From contig RCSZ01000018.1 of assembly GCA_014898425.1 (NCBI GenBank), forward strand, positions 496,001-560,000: a stretch of 64,000 nt of DNA, written 5' to 3'. This document shows positions 21,120 to 33,042 of the stretch, one piece after another; the first letter of the stretch is position 1; every line of letters begins with the position of its first letter. Below the pieces are notes generated by a model that saw only the letters and a program-made list of their open reading frames with translations, did no database searches and was not told where the DNA came from. Both the position numbers and the translations under genes were made by a program. This DNA comes from Botryotinia globosa (Eukaryota > Ascomycota > Leotiomycetes > Helotiales > Sclerotiniaceae).

Positions 21120-23037
21120 GTTGTGTACAAAACACTATTGGTGGACGTTGATATAAATCGATGGGTTTGGGTTGCACATTCTGGCGTTGAGGGTTGGAAC
21201 ATATCATTACGATTTCACGGGTACAGAGGTGCGTTATCTTTCAGGTAGCCTGGTCAGCGATTGCGAGTGGCATATATTATTTAGGGACTGGTGGTATTTG
21301 GTTTTGTTAGGAGACATGAGGAGTTTGGATACAATTCTTTTGGTATTTGGTTATCGGGTGTAGTGGACTAGGCGTCCCTCTTTTTACAACAGATTCCCCT
21401 TGATCAATTCAACTCCTTTTTAATATGCATTGCTAGTCCAGAATTGCTTCTTGAGTTTCTGATAAAAAAAATTGTGGTGGCGGAAAAGAAAGTACAACGA
21501 ACTCAGCCTCATGTGAAGACCGACTGCATAGGCTGCATAGGCTACACTCGGGACCTCCGAAATGTTGCGATACAAGAAGTAACACCAACTGCAAATTCCA
21601 CGAGAAAATCATGACTATATCTAACACAACTAGGTACTTAGATAAGGTAGCCATAATATGAGGATTTTTTTGAAAGATCATTCTTATTAGCCGACTGAGA
21701 TGTTTCTTGATGCCATTTCCACTCGTGATGAAGTCATCGCTAAAGTTATCCTAGTTACCTAGGTACTGTACATAGCTATTTATGCCGATAATTCCGTGTT
21801 TGATTCTTGGTTTTTGGTCTTGTTCTTTCCGTTCTGGATATACGACTGCGTGCTCGGATTAGAAGACATTTCTCTTTCTTTTTCTTATTCGATTCACAAT
21901 TAACTGAATCGCTCAGTACCAAAATGACTCCATCCCCACAAGATGTACGGTTAGCTATCAGCTTGCTTTCACTATCTAGGAACCCCACTCGTGTTATCGT
22001 GACCCCGGCGCTAATCGTGGTAAGGTAAGCAGCTTAGGTTGAGCATGCGGAGGGTATGGATTAGGTAATCGGGGGGAGGGGGGTCGGATCATATATCTTG
22101 TAAATATCCAGTGTGAGCTAGAGATCTAGTTAAGAGCGATCATCCAAAAAAATAGCATTCGGTTGGTGATAGGCAATACGCTCAAGAAAGTTGCCTTATT
22201 GTGGCTGGCTCACTCCTTCCTATGATCTTCGATATTCCTTTCATCGTCAAACCCGTGTGTGCACGTGCATCTGTACAATTGGATTCAAGATCCCGATACT
22301 ATTCAACCATTGGAAGGCCTTGGATTCGAAGTCGCTGCTATAGAGATTATCACAATTAAACCTGTTCATGCGTGCACCAGCATTATATAAGAATGCTGAA
22401 GGGATCGTTGCCAATGAAGCTACCACGGCCAACAGATGCTTCGGTAAGGTTAGTGTTTAAGATCAAGTTAAAGTTTGCGTCAGGGATCAAAGTTTAGAGG
22501 GTGTCTTGTTCATGTTTTATTTTGAAACTTGATCATGATTGTATTGTCCTATTGCTCCACGAGTTATGTTTTGATGATCAAATGTATCATGTGTATTGGC
22601 ACGGTTTCATGTTCACGATTTTCCATCGAGGTAATTCAGTAGCGACGAATGTCTCAAATTACGGAACAATCAATCATACTTGTAACTTATTATTATATCC
22701 AAACGGTTACAAAGTTGTTGTGATGTACAATATTGTTACAATAATAATAATAATAATAATAATAATGATAATAATAATAATGATACATAGCAGCAGTGCT
22801 GTAGCTTCTTCGGAGAACCTCGCCAAGCTTTGATGTCCTCGCTTCGACCGCTTCGACCGCTTCTACCGCTTCCACTCGACGCCAAATTTAAAAGTAGATA
22901 AGCGCAGGACCGGCTAAATCCACAAAGTGTACTCCAAAATTAACCTCACCAACATCAATAATACCAATACCACCAATAAAACCAGTCATAAGATTCGTCA
23001 TATTCTCATGCAAACTTCCATCCGTTGTCGGTCCTTA
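21120..23037. other. Intergenic with AAT microsatellite
   Basis: No gene is supported. A short frame from ATG 21924 (34 residues) precedes GTAAG-type sequence but has no visible continuation. An AAT trinucleotide array lies at 22740-22783, and CTTCGACCG-type short repeats near 22842-22870. Confidence 0.5.
22740..22783. repeat. AAT trinucleotide microsatellite
   Basis: About fourteen AAT/ATA units with two GAT interruptions. Confidence 0.9.
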
Positions 23038-25314
23038 TCATATTTTGCATATTTCCGTAAATCTCTCGTGGTATATTCTGTCTCGTTGAGATTCCACCGG
23101 GTAATCTAAATAAGGATTTTGAACTGCCAACGTTTGTTGAGCTGGCTCTACTGAGGTGATGACATTGGTATCCAAGTCTGGACTGAACCAATTAGACTGT
23201 TTATGATGCGGCCAATTGTTCATTGCATTTAAATCGAGAGATTCGGTGCTCAACAATGTCCAATCGTGTTCGGCTTTTGGCGAACATGCAGAAGTCGATG
23301 TTGGGCTTGGGGTTGGATAATGAGAATAGCTCCTGTCATTTTCGGTCCAGATTTCGTCAACATCCTCAAAGGCTTGTTGGATAGGAGGAATCTGAAGGTT
23401 CAAGATTTCCTCTACCCTTGAAGGCATGAGACCGTCTTTTTTTAACATCGAAGATGGAATTCGTACAGAACATTTTTGCTATAACACCGATTAGCAACTT
23501 CACTTACAAAATATAGCCTCAATATGCACATACCTCTGAGTATACAGTGGATCCTTGGCTGACTCCCAACTCCTCTGCTGCATACTTCATCCTTCCTAGG
23601 GCCCATGTTCTTTGCGATTCGCTAACAAAATCTGAAGTGGCGATGGAAAACAAAGGCCACAATATGAAAAGTCCAGATAGACCTTTCGCACGGACATCGC
23701 TTTCATCTCCGCACGCGAAGCTGTGCTCGGAAGGGATTTTGATATCCATAGCTGTTGGTATTTCCCCAAGACAATTAGGGACGCTGGCAATGACGTCCCG
23801 AATCATTTCTTTTCCGGTTATCATAGCTTTCTCGTACTCTACAGTAGTTCGGTAATCTTGTGGTGAGCATAGCCAGGCAGCACATCGGACGATAGTACTA
23901 TTATTGAGTAATCGCGATGCTCGGGAGAGATTCCAAATATGAGCCACCCAAACTTCGTGATACTTGTCAATCTTGCCTGGAAAATATTTCGATTCGGCAA
24001 ATTTCTCTTCCGGTATAGCGTCGATCCATCCTATGGGCTTATAATTGCAGTGAGCTGGCATTGATTCTGCCCATTCCGAGTAGGTTTGTTCTATGGCTTC
24101 AGCTTTTCGCATCAAATTCAGGACATTTTCGAAATCTTGAGGACATCGTTTCGCGCTGGCCATAAGTTCATCACATTCAACACGAGCTTCCGCAACTTTC
24201 CATTGAAGACGATTACACATTGTCGGGCCGCCCCTGGATTCGTCTCTTCTCTTAGTAAGTACTTCGTTCCACTCCGCTGGGATATTGAGCAGCTTTCCGT
24301 TGAGGAGACAACTCAGGTTCTGTTCTCGTAAATCAATTGACTGATCTAATCAATGACGCAAACAATTTTAGACGTACCATGTGCACTTTTACGGTCCATA
24401 CCAATTCAAAAGTTAACGGAGTCATCGGACCTTTTACATCGCGCATCTTCAAAAGCGCTATTGCACCAGTCACATGGGAATTCCAAGTGTTCCAGCCTTC
24501 ATTCTCTTTCACGAGACTATATGCCATAGTCTGCTCACAGTTAGCAACGGCATCTTCAAAGAATCATGAAGGATATAAACCTCAAATAACGCAAGTAACA
24601 TAACCGCTGCAAGTGTTGTATCTTCAGAGGCTTGTTTAGGATCGCCTATGGCGTTAGTGACTTGACGTAGTGCCTTCAAGTAGGCCTGTTCGGCTTTTGG
24701 CTTTAGCATCCTAGCATTTGGTTGATTTCCGAAGGTAGCCAGCGCCACCGCAGACAGTGAATCTGATAAGACAGCCGAAGGTTGAAGCTTCATCAATGGA
24801 AGTAAAAAGCCGAGGAAGCCACATCTCACTGCGCCGTGAGGAATCAAAACATAATTTGAAAGAAAGAAACAGATTGCACGTTCTTCCAAGGCCGCTGTCA
24901 AAGGCGGGCATGCCAACTGTGTTCCATTCTGTATTGCTTCTACCAGTCTCTGGATCTCTGGAGAGGAGTTTTGCCTTGGTCTCCATTGTGTATAAGATAC
25001 TATATTGGATTCAGATTTACTCCGGTTATGAGTGCGAGCCATTTGAATCGTGGCAAGGGCTGTTGTAGTTGCGATTGCATGAGATGCTCTGCGCTGCGTC
25101 GAACTCGATCCATTACGATGCATAACATCAAAGATTGGCCGATATCCAGGACAGTCGCGCTTTAACCTTTGACAGTTACCACAGCCTGGCTTCTTCTCAT
25201 CACACTGATTTGTGTCAGTAACCTTCATATGCTGCATTGAGAAAGACATCTGACCTTGACTCGCCGAGATCTGCAGAGATAACATCCTCTGGATGGTTTT
25301 CCAGTGTTGACCAT
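23038..25314 (-). CDS. Zn2Cys6 fungal transcription factor
   Basis: Five exons (25314-25255, 25204-24581, 24530-24378, 24319-23534, 23478-23038) join in frame to 687 residues. The binuclear cluster is complete and near the N-terminus: Cys11, Cys14, Cys21, Cys28, Cys31 and Cys38 (CYLCRSRRVK then CDEKKPGCGNCQRLKRDC). A short intron with donor GTCAGA separates Lys20 from Cys21. The middle region looks like the fungal-specific regulatory helices (ALFE, then MAYSLVKENEGWNTWNSHVTG, repeated hydrophobic helices). The C-terminus is Ser/Pro/Thr-rich. It resembles the large class of uncharacterised fungal regulators with an N-terminal Zn2Cys6 and a C6-type middle homology region. Target genes are unknown. 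It sits alone, about 2 kb from either neighbour. Confidence 0.9.
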
Positions 25315-27404
25315 CTTGTCAATCCAATGTGTTGTGAACTCCAAATTTGAATCTGCTTTTTGTGCCGAATCTGAAGTCAGGTTCGCTTGATGAAATAAAT
25401 TGTTTCCTTGAGAAAGACAGAGGTCACCCAACAACTTATGGATGCCAGAAACTGTGCAGGAGCAATACCAATTCATTTTGTTTCTCCGTGCACAATATCC
25501 ATCCGTGCTAGGTTTCAACCCTGATAGAACATTTGGTTTTGGATATTACAGCTGCTAGAGTATTCGGAGTCAATCGAAGACATCCTAAGATTGACTCATT
25601 GGTCAGATGAAGTTTCTAGACGTCTCATCAGTCTTCCTCTGTGCTTCGAGACCCTAGTTCCCAACAATTCACTACTAGCATATCACATGTATTTCCACTG
25701 TTGCAAGGATACATGATAGTGCTGATCTTCTAACACAGGTCTATCCGAACTGCCGGAAAGTATGCGTCAGTACGGAAACTAAACTTTAATATGTTCCGGT
25801 AGACTCAATCCAAATCGAGACAAGAAAGATGGCTTAATTAATAACAACACTTTCTATCTGACAGAATCCCGGATATGAAACCCGTTGCTCCCAAGCGCCG
25901 TCAGAGATTCGAAAGTTTCACCAACTATAGCGTGGTAACATCCGAGCGCTCTCAAATTAAAGATTCTCATTATCTGCTGCGCAGAAGTTCTGCGCGATTT
26001 AAGGTTTTATTCTAGGTTTGTTTGGTCCCTCTGAGCGGTGTTACCATAGCTTGCTTTCTTACGATGATGCTTTTCTCTGTAGTCTTTACCAGTTATCCAT
26101 ATGGATGGTCCTAATTTGTTCTCGATTCGGAATCTGAACGCTTGGACATTATTCTTTCATGAAGATGGAGCTGGGTCTAAGCTTACTACTGAGGATGGGG
26201 GCTCACACCTGTTCGCAATACGGAATATGATGGATTCTGTGCAAGTGATTGCCACGCACTTGAAGACTTGGAGGAGATGTGATACGGTCCAGGCTTTGGC
26301 ATTCACGCTTTATTGAATATCACATGTCATAAGAACAAGTATAGTTGTTTAGCTGGGAACAGCAAGATGCTCTTCAAACAACGAGAGCGCTCTTGTATTG
26401 GGTTATATGATATATCTTTTAAGACCCTAGAAAAAGCTTCGTGTGTTGAATCATGGCTGACACGTGCCGATAACTTATAGTCTGGAGTAGGTAACTGGCA
26501 CCGGGATGTGACAAATCAATCCAGTTTGAAGAGCGTGAACAAAAGAGTGGCTGTGTCTAGATTACTAGGAGTCCCCCCCGCGGAATGTATATAGCCCGGA
26601 GATGAGAACGTGAAAAGAAACTTTATAGGAAACGGGGAAGAGGGGGAAAGTGGAATCGGAATAGCTATCAGGTAATGTTGGTGTACTTGAGGGTGCATAC
26701 TAGCATCGTATCATAGGATTATATCTACCCAAAATGTGAGATGGATTGTCATATAAGTAGGAAATGTAAAACAAATGTATTCGAAGAAAAGATTAACATC
26801 TAATAATAGTAGCTAGGTATCTATTCAATGACCTATTGGTGAGTATATTTCAGAATTGAGACGTAGAAATAATAGGGAAAACCCTCTCAAAGAATATAAA
26901 GCTTATTTCGTACACGGAAGATTGTCCAACGGGAGTAGTTTCAGGTACTTTTAAAAGGAAGCAAGAGCAGAACCCTAGTGAGATCAAATGATTACTAATT
27001 AATGTCTGCGCACGGACTCTAAAAAGTCTAGAAGCTCTGCGCTTGTGCCGTGAAGTTGTTTTCCGATAAGATGGTTACCGACTGGCGAATGTAAACAAAT
27101 CCATACTCTTTGAAGCAAAATTGAGACACCGCCATTTTGATTCCACACTACACTGCGTAATTGATTACCGAGTACAATTATACTTGCATCTTCGAGTCAA
27201 TTAGAACGGGTTCTTTGATTCGCCTTTTCGGTAACTCGACTTGAGACAGTCCTGCTTTGTGAACGCGGAGAATCGATTGCGCAACGCCTTTTTTCTTGCT
27301 TTTATCCTTTCGTCGTCGCGACAATCTCTGCTGATAGCAGAGGGGAAAAGCGCAGTTATATAGGGAAGAAAAGGAAAGAAAAGGGACGGTGATAGAAAAC
27401 AAAT
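25315..27404. other. Intergenic
   Basis: Promoter of the Zn2Cys6 gene (left end) and of MIS14 (right end). A 71-residue frame at 26101-26316 contains two similar short blocks (LFSIRN and LFAIRN) but has no other support. No repeats longer than a few units were seen. Confidence 0.5.
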
Positions 27405-28221
27405 ATGGCAGAACAGCAACGGAAAATCGAACTTCAATCGTCAGATGATTTGAAGTATCTAGTCGCGAATGTGAAGAGGGCGGCGCGGGAAATGATTGAT
27501 CGGGATTTACCGCCCATAGAGGGGGAGGATGCGATGAGGAGGTTGGTGGAGGAGATTGTGGGCGAGGTTTGTGATGTTTCTCTTTTTTTGGATGCTGTGG
27601 TTGTTGGGCTTCGGACGGGAGGAAATGTTGGAGAGACGGGAAACGGAAAGGGAATGCTAGGATTAGAGAATGGAAGAATGCTAACCAGCATAATAGTACA
27701 TACACAAGACTTTCCTAACAGCCTCCCACAGCATCTCCATAAATGGCGTGGAGCCCCAGCGTAAACTCATAAACGCCAATCTCCAACCGGAAGAAAAGGA
27801 TAAGGATATTATCGAAGAACGCGAAGAGCACGAACCTTTCGATGGGCAGTTATGGGAGAGAGCAAAAGCATTAGCGGTTAAGGAGGAAGAATTGGTAGAA
27901 CAGATTGCCGCGCTGAGGAGAACTGTGCCAGCGATGGTGGTGGAGAGGGAAGGAAGGTGGAAGAAGGGGGTGGAGGAGGAAGAGGGGGAGATTGAGGGGT
28001 GGAGGGAAAAATTGGGGATGGAGGATGAGTCGATTTTTGTAGAAGGGGGGGGCGGATTGGGTTTGGAGAGGAATGAGAGGATGGTGGAGGTGGAAGGGGA
28101 TTGGGAGAAGGGCATTGCTGGGTTGGAGGGACTATTTAGGGGGTTGCCCGAGGTGGGGGCTACAAGGGATAGAGCAGGACGGGCGGAGGAATATGTTAGG
28201 GGAACGGGGAAGAGAGGGTAG
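27405..28221 (+). CDS. MIS14: Kinetochore protein Mis14/Nsl1
   Basis: Two exons (27405-27566, 27697-28221) give 228 residues, normal for fungal Mis14. The intron has donor GTTTGT, branch GCTAAC and acceptor AATAG. The chosen acceptor restores YIHKTFLTASHSISINGVEP, which aligns with the family's conserved region around SxSINGxxP. The N-terminus shows KIELQSSDDLKYLVANVKRAAREMID, typical of the family. The C-terminal half is a long charged helix region (AVKEEELVEQIAALRRTVPAMV) of coiled-coil type. Mis14/Nsl1 is one of four subunits of the MIND/Mis12 complex, linking inner kinetochore to Ndc80 and Spc105. It is convergent with TRM10. Confidence 0.85.
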
Positions 28222-28408
28222 GATTGCGGAGATTGAGTTGAGTTCTGTGAGGGGAAATCTTCGTTTGAGAGAAATGGAAGGAGGCGTTTGGGTGTGGTTG
28301 TTTTCATGGATACTAGAATATTATATCCGGATTTTGATTAGAGTTTTGAATGAATGCATGGTCAAAATGATTTTGTTATTCTATTTCTGAGTTTACTTAA
28401 TCAGCTTC

Positions 28409-29836
28409 TCACACTGTGGTATCATTTCCTTCGTCCTTAATCAATGCTTGTTGCACTTCTGCCTGTTTTTGGGCTTCAAGAGAAACTCCACCCTCATCAC
28501 CATCTTCGCTCTCATCTTCACTCTTTTCCTCCTCGTCCTCATCCAACCTATCTTCATCCTCTCCCTCATTATCTCCCTCGCCTTCTGCTCTGTCATTCTT
28601 CCCCTTGGCCTTTAACTTGGCCTCTTTCCTCTTAGGGATAACCTTCAAGAAAGCCTTACCCCAATCGCCCGTTTCTAACCACCTTATCATGATTTCCATA
28701 ACATGATTCACAGTCAACACGGTCCGACTTTGCATAGTCATATATTCTCCGATGGGTAATTTTGCGGTTGGGATACCCGCATCGCAAGCTCGTTTGTAGC
28801 AAAGGCCTTTGTGACGGTTTTTGTCGACTATGCCGCCGATTACATAGGTTGTGTATGGGGAGAGAGTAGTGAGGGTATTTTCGGAGTCGGAAGAGAGGTA
28901 TACTATATTCGGAGTGGTGGACGGGGAATTGGTTGCGGGTGTAGAGTCTGAGGCTTCTGAGGCCTCTGCAATGGATGGATTTAGCTGTTTATCAACTTGT
29001 AGCTGTATAGCTTCCGCTGATTCTGCTTCTGCCGATTCTGCTTCCGCCGATTCTGCTTCCGTTGATTCTGCTCCTGCTGGTTCTGCCCCCGCTGATTCTG
29101 CTTCCAGCTTCTTTGATCCTCTGCGCGGTTTCTTGTATTCCTCGAGTCCATTTTCTGTCGCCAAAGCACCTAGCAACTTCCCGCCTTCAGGTCCCCTCAT
29201 AAGTCCGTCCATGATACCCGCTGCCTCCATCCATCCCTGTTCCATAAACTTAACCCCCTTCCAACTATTAAAATTACCTGCCAGTACTCCCTCAAATCTC
29301 TCTTTCATTTTACCTCCCCATCCCGATATTCCCATATGTCCTCTGTAAACTGCAGTTCGATTATCACTATAACAGCGTGTTACTTGCGCTGTTAATGATA
29401 TGATTTCTTTCTCCATCATGTAGGATTCAAAATCACAATCAATAAGGAAAGAAACTGGGACTTGAATAGGTCGACGGGATGAGGAAGGTGGAGGGGGAGG
29501 TAGCAGACCAGCTGCTTGAGCCGCAGCTTTGCGAGCCTGCTTTTCTTTGCGCTTGATGCGCCGGAATTCGGTGCGCTTGGATTTGTTGGCTTCCCATTCT
29601 TCTTGCTTCCTGCGCTTTTTTAATTGCGATTTTGAGAGGGGATTGGGTTCATTTGAATTTGCTACAGCGGTGGTCTCGTGGTTGGAGGGGGCATCTTCAG
29701 TACTTATTGAATGTTCGAGCTGCATTGTTGTGTCATTGGAATTGGTATGGTGGGCAATTGAATCGGTAGAAGTCGATGCATCGTCGGTAGGTGCGACTTT
29801 GCGGATTTTAGAGGGTCGTTCGTCGATGTCGGACAT
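28409..29836 (-). CDS. TRM10: tRNA (guanine-9-N1)-methyltransferase Trm10
   Basis: Single exon, 475 residues. The N-terminus is Ser/Thr-rich, then a Lys/Arg-rich basic tract (QLKKRRKQEEWEANKSKRTEFRRIKRKEKQ) expected to bind tRNA. The SPOUT domain follows from about residue 126: FLIDCDFESYM, YSDNRTAVYRG, and later YVIGGIVDKNRHKGLCYKRA with Asp338 at the conserved catalytic-region position, then PIGEYM and VLTVNHVMEIMIRW. Trm10 methylates N1 of G9 in several tRNAs using S-adenosylmethionine. About 100 residues (roughly 205-308) separate the two halves of the SPOUT domain and include Glu-Ser-Ala-Glu-Ala repeats, longer than in yeast. The C-terminus is strongly acidic. Confidence 0.93.
   Translation of the reverse strand: MSDIDERPSKIRKVAPTDDASTSTDSIAHHTNSNDTTMQLEHSISTEDAPSNHETTAVANSNEPNPLSKSQLKKRRKQEEWEANKSKRTEFRRIKRKEKQARKAAAQAAGLLPPPPPSSSRRPIQVPVSFLIDCDFESYMMEKEIISLTAQVTRCYSDNRTAVYRGHMGISGWGGKMKERFEGVLAGNFNSWKGVKFMEQGWMEAAGIMDGLMRGPEGGKLLGALATENGLEEYKKPRRGSKKLEAESAGAEPAGAESTEAESAEAESAEAESAEAIQLQVDKQLNPSIAEASEASDSTPATNSPSTTPNIVYLSSDSENTLTTLSPYTTYVIGGIVDKNRHKGLCYKRACDAGIPTAKLPIGEYMTMQSRTVLTVNHVMEIMIRWLETGDWGKAFLKVIPKRKEAKLKAKGKNDRAEGEGDNEGEDEDRLDEDEEEKSEDESEDGDEGGVSLEAQKQAEVQQALIKDEGNDTTV
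29010..29105. repeat. 15-bp coding minisatellite in TRM10
   Basis: Five to seven diverging 15-bp units (GATTCTGCTTCTGCC type on the plus strand) that encode repeated Ala-Glu-Ser-Ala-Glu in the minus-strand TRM10 protein. Confidence 0.85.
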
Positions 29837-30093
29837 TTTTACATAGATTGAAGGAGTTGGTGAGGGGAAGCTTGAATTTCATATGACTGAGAATATCTAA
29901 ATTGATTTTGTTCTTCACCGCTTTGGCAGAACGCGTGATTTATGGTTTAGCGTGTCGCCCGTCGCGTCCCCTCTACTCAATTATTGGGAAATTGATTTGG
30001 AAGTTTGACTTTGATGATTTGACCTCTATTTCTTGATTCTGGAGCACCATGAAGACATTCTTTTGCAATTGATAATCAGGAATATCTCTCAAA

Positions 30094-33042
30094 ATGTCTT
30101 CTCGTCCTGAGCTTAAGGTACGCCACCTCATGATTGTAGCTCTTGGGTCTGAAAGGTCTCCCACTAATACTGTGTATTAGGTTGATGATGAGCTCGGATT
30201 CATTAAGTTCTTCACAAACTTACCACAGAGAGATGGAGAAACTATTAGAGTCTTCGATAGAGGAGACTTTTACACAGCTCATGGAGATGATGCAACGTTC
30301 ATTGCCCGCACTGTATGTCTCTTTGAACGGAGATAGATATACATCTAACAAGTCTAGGTCTACAAAACTACTTCAGTTCTACGAGATCTAGGCAGTAATT
30401 CTACCAAAATTCCCTCCGTAACGATGACCGTAACAGTATACAAAAACTTTCTGCGAGAAGCACTTTATCGAATGGGAAAGAGAGTGGAAATATTCACAAC
30501 CTCTGGAAGAAATAATTGGAAGGTCACAAAGACAGCATCGCCAGGAAATTTGCAAGATGTGGAGGAAGAATTAGGAGGATCATTTGATGCCGCACCAATC
30601 ATTCTCGCTGTCAAGGTTTCCGCCAAAGCATCAGAAGCAAGAAACATTGGTGTTTGTTTCGCAGATGCGAGCGTTCGGGAATTGGGAGTCAGCGAATTTC
30701 TCGACAACGATTTATACTCGAACTTTGAATCGCTACTGATTCAGCTTGGAGTTAAAGAATGCCTGATTCAAGTAGACAGAACGACAAAAGATGTGGAATT
30801 ACAGAAACTTAAACAAATCATCGAAAACTGCGGCTGTGCTTGGACAGAACGAGCAGGGGGAACCTTTGGGACCAAAGATATCGAACAAGATCTTGCAAGA
30901 CTTTTGAAGGATGAGAAGTCTACGGGGGTTCTGCCACAAACGGATCTGAAACTTGCTATGGGCTCAGCGGCAGCTCTTATCAATTATTTGGGTGTGCTAC
31001 ATGATAATTCGAATTTTGGACAATATCAACTTTATCAACATGATCTCTCGCAGTTCATGAAATTGGATGCTTCTGCACTCAAAGCTCTAAATCTTATGCC
31101 TGGACCAAGGGATGGATCGAAAACTATGTCTCTTTATGGCCTACTCAATCATTGCAAAACACCAGTCGGAAGTAGACTTTTGGCACAATGGTTGAAACAA
31201 CCTTTGATGAGTTTAGAGGAAATCGAAAACAGACAACAATTGGTAGAGGCTTTTGTTGAAGATCAAGAATTGAAACAAACTATACAAGAAACGCATATGC
31301 GATCGATACCTGATTTGTATCGCTTAGCCAAACGATTTCAGAAAAAGTTGGCGAATCTAGAAGATGTCGTTCGAGCATATCAAGTCGTCATAAGAATACC
31401 GGACTTCATTAAAACTCTTGAAGATGTTATGGACGAAAAGTATCGCGATGCTCTCGATGAAGCATATACAGACAAGCTTCGTGGGTGCAACGCTAGTCTT
31501 GGAAATTTAGCAGAAATGGTAGAGACCACAGTCGACCTCGATGCTATGGACAACCACGAATATATCATCAAGCCTGAATTCGATGATAGTCTCAATATTA
31601 TTAGACGAAAGTTGGACAAATTAAAGCATGAAATGGATCAAGAATTCCGTGTAGTAGCCAAAGATCTCGGCCAGGAAATTGAGAAGAAAATTTTCTTGGA
31701 AAACAACAAAGTCCATGGTTGGTGTATGAGACTCACACGAACGGAAGCCTCTTGTATTAGAAACAAGAGCAAATATCAGGAATGCCAAACACAAAAGAAT
31801 GGCGTCTATTTTACCACCTCGAAACTCCTCTCTATACGCCGCGAATTCGACCAGCTCTCGGAAAATTACAACCGCACCCAATCTAGTCTTGTAAATGAAG
31901 TTGTAGCTACAGCTGCATCCTATTGTCCAGTCATTGAACAACTTGCCTCTGTTCTTGCCCATCTCGACGTCATCGTTTCGCTAGCCCATACCTCTGCGCA
32001 TGCTCCTACAGCTTATGTTCGCCCTAAGATGCACCCCCGTGGAACAGGTTCTACAATCCTTAAAGAATCTCGTCATCCTTGTATGGAAATGCAAGATGAT
32101 ATTCAATTCATCCCTAATGACGTCTCGCTTATTCGTGATGAATCATCATTTCTTATCATGTATGTACAGGCTTCATTCTGACACACAGAAAATCCATAGA
32201 CACACAATAGCTAACGAAAACTACATAGAACCGGCCCAAACATGGGTGGTAAGTCTAGCTACATACGACAAATTGGCGTTATAGCACTTATGGCTCAAAT
32301 CGGTTGTTTCGTTCCTTGCTCAGAAGCAGAACTTACAATTTTTGATTGCATTTTAGCGAGAGTGGGAGCATCGGACTCACAACTCAAAGGCGTCTCAACA
32401 TTCATGGCAGAGATGTTAGAAACGGCTAATATACTCAAATCAGCAACTTCAGAATCTCTCATCATCATTGATGAGTTGGGTAGAGGTACTAGCACATATG
32501 ATGGATTTGGTCTCGCATGGGCCATCTCTGAATATATCGTCAGGGAAATAGGGGCATTTAGTATGTTTGCTACGCATTTCCATGAATTGACAGCGTTGGC
32601 GGATACTTTCCCTCAAGTAAAAAATCTACATGTGGTTGCACATATTGATACAGAACCTTCGTCGCAAGAGAGGAAGCGAGAAGTCACGTTACTATACAAA
32701 GTTGAAGAGGGAATCTGTGATCAAAGTTTCGGTATTCATGTAGCGGAACTAGTCAAATTCCCAGAAAAAGTAATAGGCATGGCGAGGAGAAAGGCAGAGG
32801 AGTTGGAAGATTTCGGGACGAGTGTAAAGACTGATAATGGAGATCCCAGTAGTCAGATATATGGAAAGGAGGATGTGGAGGAGGGAAGTCGATTATTGAA
32901 GGGTATATTGAAGAAGTGGAAGGCGGAAATTGACGGGAAGGATATGGCAAAGGAGGAGAAAATTTCGGTGTTGAGGAGGTTGGTGGGAGGCGATAAGAAA
33001 CTGAGGGCGAATCCGTTCTTTAAAAGTATCGAATGTTTATAG
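30094..33042 (+). CDS. MSH2: DNA mismatch repair protein Msh2
   Basis: Four exons (30094-30117, 30181-30312, 30358-32159, 32229-33042) join in frame to 923 residues, the normal Msh2 size. The first exon holds only eight codons. Visible features are the MutS domain I region ([26 protein letters not shown]), the connector, lever and clamp, Walker [10 protein letters not shown] (about 655-663), Walker [16 protein letters not shown], and [11 protein letters not shown]. Msh2 pairs with Msh6 or Msh3 to detect mismatches and loops and recruit MutL proteins. The last intron splits the Ile codon just before Walker A, so its removal is needed for ATPase function. It is divergent from TRM10 with about 257 bp between starts. 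Confidence 0.97.
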
